Source: Halobellus sp. MBLA0158
Lineage (GTDB): Archaea > Halobacteriota > Halobacteria > Halobacteriales > Haloferacaceae
Direction: 5' to 3'
DNA length: 64,000 nt
Assembly: GCF_041477585.1 (NCBI RefSeq)
Contig: NZ_JBGNYA010000001.1
Span: 1,302,001-1,366,000 of the forward strand
Below, in pieces: positions 51,681-59,810 of the stretch (its first letter is position 1; each line of letters starts with the position of its first letter). Below the pieces are notes generated by a model. That model ran no database searches and was not told the DNA's origin. It saw only the letters and a program-made list of their open reading frames with translations. Both the position numbers and the translations under genes were made by a program.

Positions 51681-52907
51681 CTACCGCGGACCGACCGGGT
51701 GTTCGAGCGCCCACGGGTCCGCCAGCGCGGCGGCCTTGTCGTCGGTGCCGCGGTCGGTGACGAGGCCGACGTGGTAGAGCTGCGCCTTGTACTGGAAGTG
51801 GATGCCCGACTTGTAGACGCCGGGGTCGTCGAGCGCCTCCGCTCGGAGCGTTCCGTCCCGTTCGAGCACGGCGTCGCGGCCGCCCTCGGTGAAGAACACC
51901 TCGACGGCCAGGGGACGGTTGATCTCGCAGGCCGTCGCCGCGAGGTCGGGCAGCGTCGCCGGGCGGACGCCGTCGGCGTGGAGCCGCTCCAGCGCCTCGA
52001 CGACGAGCCGGGTCGGTTCGTACCCCATCGCTACGCTCCGGGCGAGCTGTGCCCAGCGGGGCGCGAGCTCCGTGAAGCGCGTCGACTTGCCCGTCCACGC
52101 ATCGAACTCGGCCAGCGCCGATTCGACGCTCCCGCACTCGGCGCGAGCGAAGCGGACGACCTCGCGGCCGAGGTGCGTGAGCCGATCGACGCCGCGGCCT
52201 TCGACTAGTCCGAGGAGGATCGCGCCGCGGCGACCGTCGCCGACGAGCCGGATCACCCGGTCCTCGTAGACGGCTTCGGTGTCTGCGTCGGCCGCGAGCG
52301 CGAGCGGGTAGCCGAGGTAGTTCTTCGGGTGATTGACCGGGAAGCTCCCGTCGGTCAGGCGGTGGGTCCGGGCCCGGAACCGGACCGCCTCGACCCCCGT
52401 CGAGAACTCCCCGGCGCCGGTCACCCGCGGGGGTTCGAGCACCGTCGCAGCGGCCTCGCTCTCGACGCCGACGACCCCGACGTTCAGTTCGCGCGCGAGC
52501 GATCTCGCCGTCTCGGTGACGCTCTCGGCCGGCGCGGCGACGTAACCGAGGTTCACCTCCGAGAGGCGCGAATGCGCCTGTTCGATGCCGCGGGCGACGT
52601 CGGCGGGAGCGTGCTCGCGGTGGCCCTTCGCCTCGACGGCGACGACCGGCGCGCTCGCGACCGACGCGTCGAGGACCTCGCCGGCGGGCAGGCCGACCCC
52701 GAGCAGGTCGGGCTCGCCCGAGTCGAGCCGGATCGCGTTGAAGGGTCGGAGCCGCTCGCGGACGTCGTCCGGGATCGACCACCCGCCCCACGCCTCGGCC
52801 GTGAACTGCGTCTCCGTGACGGCGTACTGGTCGTCGCGGTCGTCGAGGTCGGGATAGAGCGCGTCCTTCGCGGCGGCGAGCACGGCGGGCTCTGCGAGGG
52901 TCGCCAT
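51681..52907 (-). CDS. Uncharacterised protein with PD-(D/E)XK nuclease-like core
   Basis: This 408-residue protein has Pro66-Asp67 (EPDLLGV) and, after one strand-turn-strand, Glu92-x-Lys94 (VAVEAKGH). This is the ordered active-site pattern of the PD-(D/E)XK superfamily, with a following helix (DVARGIEQAHSRL) that fits the fold. The N-terminal half is the nuclease-like unit. The C-terminal half (about 230-408) is helical, with a probable HTH. No known family name can be given. The ATG at 52907 was preferred because residues upstream overlap the region just before thyA. Confidence 0.72.
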   Translation of the reverse strand: MATLAEPAVLAAAKDALYPDLDDRDDQYAVTETQFTAEAWGGWSIPDDVRERLRPFNAIRLDSGEPDLLGVGLPAGEVLDASVASAPVVAVEAKGHREHAPADVARGIEQAHSRLSEVNLGYVAAPAESVTETARSLARELNVGVVGVESEAAATVLEPPRVTGAGEFSTGVEAVRFRARTHRLTDGSFPVNHPKNYLGYPLALAADADTEAVYEDRVIRLVGDGRRGAILLGLVEGRGVDRLTHLGREVVRFARAECGSVESALAEFDAWTGKSTRFTELAPRWAQLARSVAMGYEPTRLVVEALERLHADGVRPATLPDLAATACEINRPLAVEVFFTEGGRDAVLERDGTLRAEALDDPGVYKSGIHFQYKAQLYHVGLVTDRGTDDKAAALADPWALEHPVGPR

Positions 52908-53008
52908 CGGGCTCCCGTTCGCGACGCGATCACTTAAGTGTCGGACGGCGCGCCCCGCCGACCCGAACAATCAAGATTGACCGCGCGCCAGGGTAGAACA
53001 TCCGGACT

Positions 53009-54007
53009 ATGCGCCAGTATCTCGATCTCGTCACCGACGTCCTCGAAGCGGGGGGACACAAGCCGAACCGAACGGGGGTAGACACGATCTCGGCGTTCAG
53101 CCGGCACTACCGCGTCGACCTCTCGGAGGGCTTTCCGCTGCTCACGACGAAGGACCTCTCGGGAGCGCGCTGGAACTCCCTGATCCACGAGTTCGTCTGG
53201 TACCTCTCCGGCGAGGAGCACATCCGGACGCTCCGCGAGGAGACGGGCATCTGGGACGCCTGGGCCGACGAAGACGGGAACCTGGACACGGCGTACGGGC
53301 GCTTCTGGCGGCGCTTTCCGGTTCCTGAAGAGGGCCTGCCCGGCGAGTCGTGGCCCGAGGACGGCCACCGCTGGATGAACGACGAGGGGACCTTCGACCA
53401 GATCCAGTACGCCCTGGATATGCTCCGGGAGAACCCCAACTCCCGGCGGATCGTCGTCAACGCCTGGCACCCCGCCAACGCCGCGGTCTCGACGCTCCCG
53501 CCGTGTCACTACACCTTCGTCCTCAACGTCCAGGGCGACGAACTGAACGTCCACCTCCACCAGCGCTCCGGCGACGTCGCGCTCGGGATCCCGTTCAACA
53601 TCGCCGCCTACTCGCTCCTGGCGACGGCGCTCGCCCAGCGGACCGGCTTCGAGCTCGGCGAATTCGCCCACAGCGTCGTCGACGCGCATATCTACTGCGG
53701 CGCGGGCGATCGCGGCGCGTGGTACGCCGACAACCTCGGCGAACTCCAGTCGCGGCTGGCCGACGTCGACGAGCGGACCGAGTACCGCGACGTCCGCAGG
53801 TGGCTCGAATCGACCGCGCCGCCCGAGGCCGAGGGCGAAGAGCGGTACGACCACGTGCCGGGCCTCCTCGAACAGTGCGCCCGCGAGCCCCGCGAGCGGC
53901 CGACGATCGACGTCGCGGACGTCCCGCTCGACGACCTGACCTTCGAGGACGTCGAACTCTCCGGCTACGACCCCGCGCCGGGCATCGAGTTCGCGGTGGC
54001 CGAGTGA
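53009..54007 (+). CDS. thyA: Thymidylate synthase
   Basis: The enzyme converts dUMP to dTMP with methylene-tetrahydrofolate. It has 332 residues, somewhat longer than the bacterial 264 because of internal insertions and an acidic tail. The catalytic Cys is in LPPCHYTF near 171. Other landmarks are KPNRTGVDTIS at the start, the TAYGRFWRR segment and HQRSGDVALGIPFNIAAYS. The gene is coupled to dihydrofolate reductase by a TGATG stop-start overlap, the usual functional pair. Confidence 0.97.
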   Translation: MRQYLDLVTDVLEAGGHKPNRTGVDTISAFSRHYRVDLSEGFPLLTTKDLSGARWNSLIHEFVWYLSGEEHIRTLREETGIWDAWADEDGNLDTAYGRFWRRFPVPEEGLPGESWPEDGHRWMNDEGTFDQIQYALDMLRENPNSRRIVVNAWHPANAAVSTLPPCHYTFVLNVQGDELNVHLHQRSGDVALGIPFNIAAYSLLATALAQRTGFELGEFAHSVVDAHIYCGAGDRGAWYADNLGELQSRLADVDERTEYRDVRRWLESTAPPEAEGEERYDHVPGLLEQCAREPRERPTIDVADVPLDDLTFEDVELSGYDPAPGIEFAVAE

Positions 54008-54576
54008 TGGTCGGCGACGACACCGCGGACAGTCATCGCGACGGCGACGCAGACACCGACAGCGACGATGACGACGTCGACGTCGTCTTGATCGCCGCCG
54101 TCGCCGCGAACCGCGTGATCGGCCGCGACGGCGAGATGCCGTGGCACCTCCCCGCCGACCTGAAGCACTTCAAGCGGACGACGACGGGCCATCCGGTGAT
54201 CGTCGGCCGCCGGACCTACGAGACCGTCGTCGAGGCGCTTGGCGAGCCCTTCCCCGGCCGGACGAGCGTCGTCCTCACCTCGCAGTCGCTGGACCTCCCG
54301 GCGGGCGCGGTCGTCGCCAATTCGATCGACGAGGCGGTCGAACTGGCCCGCGAGGACGCGGCGGCGCGCGGCGTCGACGCCGTCTACGTCGCGGGCGGCG
54401 GCCGCGTCTACGAGCAGTTCCTCCCCCGCGCCGACCGGCTGGTGCTCACCGAACTCCGGGCGTCTCACGACGGCGACACGCGGTTCCCGGCGTGGGACGA
54501 CGACGAGTGGCGCGAGACCGATCGCGAGGAGCGCGACGGCTTCGCCTTCGTCACCTACGAGCGTATCCGCGACTGA
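54007..54576 (+). CDS. folA: Dihydrofolate reductase
   Basis: The enzyme reduces dihydrofolate with NADPH and regenerates the cofactor used by thymidylate synthase. It has 189 residues. An acidic, Asp-rich N-terminal extension of about 25 residues precedes the fold, which starts at VVLIAAVAANRVIGRDGEMPWHLPADLKHFK with the Met-Pro-Trp-His substrate loop. VIVGRRTYETV and VYVAGGGRVYEQFL are the NADPH-binding segments. The extension is unusual in length and is probably an adaptation to salt. Translation is coupled to thyA. Confidence 0.97.
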   Translation: MVGDDTADSHRDGDADTDSDDDDVDVVLIAAVAANRVIGRDGEMPWHLPADLKHFKRTTTGHPVIVGRRTYETVVEALGEPFPGRTSVVLTSQSLDLPAGAVVANSIDEAVELAREDAAARGVDAVYVAGGGRVYEQFLPRADRLVLTELRASHDGDTRFPAWDDDEWRETDREERDGFAFVTYERIRD

Positions 54577-54627
54577 GGGCCGATCCCGTGCGAACATTTA
54601 CCATCGATCGCTGCGAGGGACGAACGT

Positions 54628-54813
54628 ATGTCGGCGAAATTCGAGCTGTTCGAAGACCGATCGGGACAGTACCGCTGGCGGCTCGTCCACTCGAACGGGA
54701 ACATCATCGCGGACAGCGGCGAGGGGTACGCCTCGAAGCAGAAGGCAAAGCAGGGCATCGAGAGCGTCAAGAAGAACGCACCGGACGCGGAGGTCGTCGA
54801 GGAAGAGCCCTGA
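54628..54813 (+). CDS. YegP-like (DUF1508) small protein
   Basis: This 61-residue protein has one DUF1508 unit: FELFEDRSGQYRWRLVHSNGNIIADSGEGYASKQKAKQGIESVKKNAPDAEV. Family members contain two such units in bacteria but one in haloarchaea. The role is unknown; structural data show an alpha-beta fold and probable dimers. It lies 51 bases after folA on the same strand but has its own likely box, CATTTACCAT, near 54,594-54,603, about 25 bases before the ATG. Confidence 0.9.
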   Translation: MSAKFELFEDRSGQYRWRLVHSNGNIIADSGEGYASKQKAKQGIESVKKNAPDAEVVEEEP

Positions 54814-54865
54814 TCGTTCCCGGAGCGATCCGTCGGTTCCGGTAATATCGTGTGACGCTGGTGGC

Positions 54866-54870
54866 TTTAT
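54866..54870 (+). promoter_or_regulatory. TATA-like box of the proteasome alpha gene
   Basis: TTTAT lies 27-31 bases before the ATG at 54897, the leaderless spacing. Confidence 0.5.
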
Positions 54871-54896
54871 CCGTCCCCGGCCCGGAGTAGGGGTAG

Positions 54897-55649
54897 ATGA
54901 ACCGAAACGACCAGCAGGCGTACGACCGAGGGACGTCGCTCTTCTCCCCGGACGGACGCATCTACCAGGTCGAGTACGCCCGGGAAGCGGTAAAGCGCGG
55001 GGCGCCGAGCCTCGGTGTCAGAACGAGCGAGGGCGTTGTCCTCGCGGCCCAGCGCCGGACGAGCTCGCCGCTGATGGAAGGCGAGAGCATCGAGAAACTC
55101 CACAAGCTCGATGACTTCCTCGGCGCCGCCTCAGCGGGCCACGTCGCCGACGCCCGCCGCCTGATCGACGACGCGCGGACGGCCGCCCAGCGGAATCGCC
55201 TGCGCTACGGCGAGCCGCTCGGCGTGGAGACGCTCACGAAGACGCTCTCCGACGAGATCCAGGAGACGACCCAGGTCGGCGGGACCCGCCCGTTCGGCGC
55301 CGCGCTCCTCGTGGCCGGGATGGACGGCGACGACCCGGAGGCGGCACCCCGGCTCTTCCAGACCGACCCCTCCGGCGCGCCCCAGGAGTGGCGCGCGGTC
55401 GCCATCGGCTCCGGCCGCGACGACATCCAGGAGTTCCTCGAAGACAACTGGAGCGACGACCTCTCGCTCGACGACGGGATCGCTATCGCCGTTCAGGGCC
55501 TCTTCGAGTCCGACGACGAACTCGGCGCCGAGAGCGTGAGCGTCGCGACGATCACGAGCGACGGTTACGAGAGCGTCTCCGAGGACGCGGTCGCGGCCGT
55601 CATCGACGAGCACGTCGACGACGAGACGGACGCCGACGACGCCGAGTAA
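54897..55649 (+). CDS. psmA: Proteasome alpha subunit
   Basis: The alpha subunit forms the outer rings of the 20S proteasome and gates entry. It has 250 residues. The N-terminal alpha-specific segment YDRGTSLFSPDGRIYQVEYAREAVKRG is present, with the gate YDR at residues 9-11. The Lys in SLGVRTSEGVVLAAQRR is replaced by other residues compared with many alpha subunits. The end is acidic. The beta subunit and the Cdc48-type unfoldase lie elsewhere. No other gene shares the operon; tRNA-Glu follows 110 bases after the stop. Confidence 0.96.
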   Translation: MNRNDQQAYDRGTSLFSPDGRIYQVEYAREAVKRGAPSLGVRTSEGVVLAAQRRTSSPLMEGESIEKLHKLDDFLGAASAGHVADARRLIDDARTAAQRNRLRYGEPLGVETLTKTLSDEIQETTQVGGTRPFGAALLVAGMDGDDPEAAPRLFQTDPSGAPQEWRAVAIGSGRDDIQEFLEDNWSDDLSLDDGIAIAVQGLFESDDELGAESVSVATITSDGYESVSEDAVAAVIDEHVDDETDADDAE

Positions 55650-55759
55650 GCCGTCTGCAGTCGTCCGCAGTCGTCGGAATCCGGTACGGCACACCACCGC
55701 ACGGCGCGGGCAAAACGGAACCGTTTTACACATCCCACCGGTATCTCGGAGTGCGCACC

Positions 55760-55834
55760 GCTCCGTTGGTGTAGTCCGGCCAATCATCTTGCCCTCTCAC
55801 GGCAAGGACCAGGGTTCGAATCCCTGACGGAGCA
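55760..55834 (+). tRNA. tRNA-Glu (anticodon CTC)
   Basis: The 75-base cloverleaf is complete. The acceptor stem GCTCCGT/ACGGAGC ends with discriminator A at 55834. The T arm CAGGG-TTCGAAT-CCCTG is perfect. The anticodon arm TTGCC-CTCTCAC-GGCAA gives anticodon CTC at 55796-55798. There is no intron. A mobile region starts soon after its 3' end, with a truncated integrase-like gene within 900 bases, so this tRNA is the likely attachment site. Confidence 0.97.
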
Positions 55835-55966
55835 CTCCCTTTCCCGCGCTGTCCGGTGGTTTTGGGCTGTGAGCAAGGAGCGAGATCACCAATGCTCCAG
55901 ACCAAGCAAGAACGGACGATTGGCAGACACCGACGCTGTATTGCGATTAGACCGTCTGCCCCACCA

Positions 55967-56663
55967 GGCACTGTTCAGATAAGATCGAAAAGTGAGGCGG
56001 TCGTAGTTCGTTGGTGCCTATGCAAGAACCCAACCGCCTCACCGGAGGTAGCGACTTTCCAGAGTTAGGTTTTGTGGAGCGAGAGGCGACACCCGAGTCG
56101 GCGATGAAGTTGGGTATCCAACTGCATTTGGCGGGATTATCGCTGTCGGATACCGTCTCTGTTCTTGCAAGCCTGGGTGTCGATCGGTGTCGCTCCACCG
56201 TTCACAACTGGATTCAGAAGGCAGACCTACAGCCTGCCGAGGGACAGAATCCGAATTACGTCGCGGTTGATGAGACTGTAATTCGAGTGAATGACCAGCG
56301 CTACTGGCTGTTTGCGGCGGTCGATCCCGACACGACTCGCCTGCTGCACGTGCGACTATTCCCGACCAGGACCCAAGCGCTGACCGAGATGTTCCTTGCG
56401 GAACTCCGCGAGAAACATCTCGTTTCTGACGCGATCTTCCTGGTCGATGGCGCACCCTGGCTGCAGGCGGCCTGCCACCGTCACTCGCTCCGATTCCAAC
56501 ACGTCACTCACGGGAATCGGAACGCCGTCGAACGTGTCTTCAAAGAACTCAAACGCCGAACTGAAGCCTTCGCAAACCACTTCAGACACGCTCGTCCTGA
56601 AACCGCAGAAACGTGGCTCCAAGCATTCGCCGTCTGTTTCAATCAACTAATCTGAACAATGCC
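55967..56663 (+). mobile_element. IS6-family insertion sequence, apparently intact (copy 1)
   Basis: This 697-bp element has terminal inverted repeats GGCACTGTTCAGAT (55967-55980) and ATCTGAACAATGCC (56650-56663), 13 of 14 bases matching. Between them is a full-length DDE transposase gene. No clear target duplication flanks it, so one border may have been lost by recombination, or the ends lie a few bases away. It resembles the ISH15/ISH29 type common in haloarchaea. Confidence 0.85.
56020..56655 (+). CDS. IS6-family DDE transposase
   Basis: This 211-residue transposase has an N-terminal helix-turn-helix (about 45-75, ending HNWIQKADLQP). The catalytic DDE triad follows: VAVDETVIRV (first Asp), IFLVDGAPWL (second Asp) and RNAVERVFKELKRRTEAF (Glu). 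The reading frame is intact, so it may be active. The ATG at 56020 begins MQEPNRL, the family's usual start. It probably also acts on the inactive copy at 56859 if the ends are recognised. Confidence 0.92.
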   Translation: MQEPNRLTGGSDFPELGFVEREATPESAMKLGIQLHLAGLSLSDTVSVLASLGVDRCRSTVHNWIQKADLQPAEGQNPNYVAVDETVIRVNDQRYWLFAAVDPDTTRLLHVRLFPTRTQALTEMFLAELREKHLVSDAIFLVDGAPWLQAACHRHSLRFQHVTHGNRNAVERVFKELKRRTEAFANHFRHARPETAETWLQAFAVCFNQLI

Positions 56664-56721
56664 CCAATCCCTTTCAAAGGATTTATCAGTGGGCGCTGAG
56701 CGTCTCACGGGAGCGATTTTG

Positions 56722-56858
56722 ATGACCGGTTTTGAGGACCTGTCGGTGCTTACCGAGGCGTCAGCAGCGTACCTGAACCCGCGGCAGCGACTCGACTACA
56801 AAGCCGAACGCGAGGACTGCCTTGAGTGGTTGCTCACGTTCGGAAAGGACCCACAGCC
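56722..56858 (+). pseudogene. Truncated integrase-like N-terminus
   Basis: A frame starts MTGFEDLSVLTEASAAYLNP and continues RQRLDYKAEREDCLEWLLTFGKDPQP. It is then cut by the left end of IS6 copy 2. The sequence resembles the N-terminal SAM-like, DNA-binding part of haloarchaeal tyrosine recombinases (about 400 residues when whole). No continuation is found beyond the IS, so the rest was deleted. A TATA-like tract ATTTATC near 56,681 lies about 40 bases upstream. The identification rests on memory of this family and is moderate. Confidence 0.5.
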
Positions 56859-57550
56859 GGTCTGTTTAGTTAAGGATGAAGAGTGAGGCGGGGTGATTTT
56901 GTGGTGCTCTATGCCAAAAATCGCCCGCCTCAGCGGATGCACGGACTGGATTGATTTGGATTTTGTGGAGCGCCAGCGGACACCCGAGCGTGCGATGAAA
57001 CTCGGTATTTAACTGCAGTTAGCGGGGTTGTCGCTCAGGAATACCGTCTCGATTCTCGAAGAGTGGAGTGTCGAGCGCTCGCCGAAGGCGATTCACGATT
57101 GGGTGTAGAAGGCCGAGTTACAGCCTACAGCGGGTCGAAACCCGAATCACGTTGCGCTCGACGAGATTGTGATTCGAATCGACGATCAGCAATTCTGGCT
57201 GTATGCCGCCGCTGATCCCGACACAAACGATCTCTTGCATCTGCGACTGTTTTCAACGACGACCACGGTTACTGAGATCTTTCTGCGTGAACTGCACCAG
57301 AATCACGATGTCGAATCCGCCGTATTTCTGGTCGATGGCGCTCAACACCTCCAAACTGCGCTGGCCAGAACCTCACTCCGATTTCAAACCGAACAGAATG
57401 GAAATCGGAACGCCATCGAGCGAATCTTTCGAGAGCTCAAGCGTCGAACCTCCTCGTTCTCGAACTGTTTCAGCCACATTGAGCCGCAAACTGCCGAAAA
57501 TTGGCTTCAAGCATTTGCCGCCTGGCTCAATGCCCCTAACTAAACACCGC
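56859..57550 (+). mobile_element. IS6-family insertion sequence, inactive (copy 2)
   Basis: The left end GGTCTGTTTAGTTA (56859-56872) is the inverted match of the right end TAACTAAACACCGCC (57537-57551), sharing TGTTTAGTTA. The transposase between them carries two nonsense codons. The ends differ from those of copy 1, so this is a related but distinct IS6 type. Confidence 0.8.
56911..57543 (+). pseudogene. IS6-family transposase pseudogene (two in-frame stops)
   Basis: The frame has 210 codons and collinear similarity with copy 1: FVERQRTPERAMKLGI, then DLLHLRLFSTTTTVTEIFL and NGNRNAIERIFRELKRRT. It stops at TAA (57010-57012) and at TAG (57106-57108). At both places copy 1 has Gln, so each stop is a single C-to-T change. 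No frameshift is seen. The catalytic Asp, Asp and Glu codons are otherwise kept, which suggests recent inactivation. Confidence 0.88.
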
Positions 57551-57557
57551 CTAGCGA

Positions 57558-58346
57558 TCATTCCTTGATAGCTTGTTCGAGGTTGTAGACCGCAGTGGTC
57601 AAAATCAGTTCACGGAACTGACGGTACCAGGCCCTCGGCCCGACAGCGGATCCGTATCGGCGCTTGATTGTCCAACCGTGTGTTGTGGGCGTGGTCGTAG
57701 TGGGCGAACAGACGGTGTTTGATCAGCTGCCAGACACCCTCTGAACGGAGGGTGTTCCGCAGTGATTGATCGTCGTAGCCTTTGTCACCGGCGAGGCTCT
57801 CAATTACGCCGGTGTTGGCGCTGTGCTACCCGACGGCCCACCTGTGTGTCGTGGAGCCAGTGTTCTAAACAGTGGAGATCCAGGACGGCACACGAGTCCG
57901 TATCGACCAGGACCGTCGTCTTTAGCGTCTGTATGTGGCGATCCGATCGGTCTCTGTAGTGGCTGGATGCCGCTTGCCGATCAAAGAACGTGGCATCCAG
58001 GGCGCCGTGTTCACCCGGATCGTAGGTGATCGCAGACCGATCAAGCAGTTGGCGCTAGACACGGGGGTGGGAACCCGCTCAAACGACCGCCACAGCGTTG
58101 AGGGTGCCGGGAACTCTGAGCGGACCAACTGCAAGACGGCACGAACGCGATCCATCTCACTCGCCCAATCGACGGTTTCTGCGTAGCTCGCGTCCATATG
58201 AACCCGCAAAAAGTGCAACGTAAGATGCTTCCAGCCGGCAACCCGTTGTCAGCCGGGTCGCTCACCACTGCTGTGGGGTTGGCGGCATAGCGCTTTTGAG
58301 CTAGCGACGTCGCTTGCTTAACGAAGCCGAAGAGGATCTTAGGCAC
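57558..58346 (-). pseudogene. Decayed IS5/ISH1-type transposase
   Basis: The minus strand holds pieces of one transposase in shifting frames. An N-terminal piece starts MPKILFGFVKQATSLAQKRYAANP. A middle piece reads SEMDRVRAVLQLVRSEFPAPSTLWRSFERV. Later pieces read GDKGYDDQSLR and KHRLF-like, and the end reads TAVYNLEQAIKE followed by TGA at 57558. These match the layout of haloarchaeal IS5-group (ISH1-like) transposases of about 280 residues. Several frameshifts break it. IS6 copy 2 abuts its 3' end and may have inserted into or deleted the element's terminus. Confidence 0.75.
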
Positions 58347-58425
58347 ATTTCCTCTCTCCGCTTCGCTTTCACCATTATAGCGACGCTATCTCGCTGCCGT
58401 CTTCGGATTCAATAGAGGAGTGTGG

Positions 58426-58492
58426 ACCATTGAATCAGGCGGCAAATGCTTGGGCCAATGTTCACACTTTCAGGTTGTGCGGGTGCCATAGC
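58426..58492 (-). pseudogene. 3' scrap of a third IS6-family transposase
   Basis: Read on the minus strand, the segment encodes AQPESVNIG, then (after a one-base shift) QAFAA, a stop and FNG. It aligns with ARPETAETWLQAFAVCFNQ of copy 1 and the same region of copy 2. At DNA level the GCGGCAAATGCTTG core is shared with copy 2. No inverted repeats or upstream transposase sequence remain. Confidence 0.65.
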
Positions 58493-58558
58493 AGAATTCA
58501 CGAGGCGTAGTGGAAAGCAAAATAGTCTCCTATCCCGGAGAAATAAATATCAGTTGAT

Positions 58559-59458
58559 ATGAAAATTCGTCAAATACCCCGTGTTGGCATTCTGCTGTGT
58601 GTTCTCCTGCTACTGACAGTAACAATCCCTGGCGCGTCGGGAACCGACGGTGGGGACTACGGGATCACCCTCAACGAGTCCGTCGACATTCCGGAGCGGA
58701 CGCTCGAAACCGACTCGGAGAACTACACCGTCGCGAGCATCGGGCGGTATGTGGAGGGTGAAACGGTCACCGTCCGGACAGACGGCCCGGAGAACACATC
58801 GTACGCCGTTCGACTCGTCGACAGTCGGGAACGTTCCCGGATGACCGCATACGTCGCGGGCAACGGCAGTCGGCAGTTCCCGCTGGCCGGATACGAGCCC
58901 GGGACGTACGCAGTCGTCATCACGAACGAGAGTGACGCTGACACAGTATACGACGTCAAGCTCCTCGTGGTCTCCGGGTACACGGTGACGCATTTGACCC
59001 CGTCCGAGATCGAGCACAATACGACGCTATCTGTCGAGTTCCGTCTACGAAGGGCGAGCGAGGGCGTCGCCGAATCCCCGGAGGAGGTGGAAGTTGCGAT
59101 TGGGAACGGGTCGATGTCGATTAGGACCGAGGCGACACGGACATTTGGGCTGAATTACACGGCCGAAATCGACACGCGGTCGTTGGCACCGGGCGAGTAC
59201 CAACTTTACACCGGAGTGCAGCGGAACGATACGGTGTACGGCTACAAGGAGTTCGTTGGCGTCGATACGTACCGGGTGACGGTGGTCGACTCCTCGGCGT
59301 CGACGACGACGGAGGCACCACAGCGTGACTCCGACACCGCGGCGACGACCACAATTACGACTACGACGAGCACTGGGACGCCCGGCTTTGGGCCGCTCCC
59401 GGCGCTGGTTGCGCTCGGTGGCGTGGTGTTGTTGGCGCGTATGAGACGCGTGCGGTAA
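58559..59458 (+). CDS. Secreted surface protein with PGF-CTERM-type anchor
   Basis: This 299-residue protein has an N-terminal signal peptide (MKIRQIPRVGILLCVLLLLTV, cleavage near AGA/SGTDG). The body is beta-rich with many NxS/T sites (NESVD, NYTVA, NTSY, NESD, NTTL, NYTA), which are likely N-glycosylated. A Thr-rich stalk at about 250-275 leads to TPGFGPLPALVALGGVVLLARMRRVR, a PGF-CTERM-like motif, a membrane helix and an Arg end. Archaeosortase ArtA removes such tails and attaches lipid. Sugar-nucleotide genes nearby fit a surface glycosylation locus. Function otherwise unknown. Confidence 0.86.
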   Translation: MKIRQIPRVGILLCVLLLLTVTIPGASGTDGGDYGITLNESVDIPERTLETDSENYTVASIGRYVEGETVTVRTDGPENTSYAVRLVDSRERSRMTAYVAGNGSRQFPLAGYEPGTYAVVITNESDADTVYDVKLLVVSGYTVTHLTPSEIEHNTTLSVEFRLRRASEGVAESPEEVEVAIGNGSMSIRTEATRTFGLNYTAEIDTRSLAPGEYQLYTGVQRNDTVYGYKEFVGVDTYRVTVVDSSASTTTEAPQRDSDTAATTTITTTTSTGTPGFGPLPALVALGGVVLLARMRRVR

Positions 59459-59810
59459 CGATCCAATTTTTGGTGTCTCAGTTAGTGACGGAGCGCGTTG
59501 GATGCGTCTGCTCGTGCCTCGGACGCAGGCTACAACGAATTCCATCCCGAATATACAGACGGCTGTATCGACTCACCCACCTCGGAAACGGTCGAGGTGC
59601 TCGCTAAAACGAGTGGTAGTACTGTCACAACCATTCCGACGATCTCGAAAGTCTCGCTTCGGTGGATGTGAGCGTTCATCGACGTCCTGCTGGTTTCATC
59701 CGTGGGACCTCCCACTGACGGTAGCTTTTCTGGTCAGCGATCGCCTGTGTGGTCACTCCTGTTGGACGAGTGGAAAGACCTATCTTCCTCTCCTGCAATC
59801 GGTTGGATAG
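59459..59810. other. 352-base gap without a recognisable gene
   Basis: The segment is lower in GC than the core genome. Reading frames on both strands are short. One plus-strand stretch at about 59,520-59,670 has a protein-like reading frame without a start and ends at TGA; it may be gene debris. An A/T-rich box (ACCTATCT near 59,778) about 30 bases before 59811 could be the promoter of the next gene. No inverted repeats stand out. Confidence 0.5.

Noticed and set aside
59486-59494. Nine-base match (TGACGGAGC) to the 3' end of tRNA-Glu, considered as distal attachment site
   Set aside because: Too short; a nine-base match is expected by chance in a GC-rich region of this size, and the adjacent T-arm sequence is absent.
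59530-59715. 61-codon minus-strand frame with a hydrophobic stretch
   Set aside because: Short, no recognisable family and no clear promoter. The plus strand has an equally long frame without a start. Left as gene debris at most.
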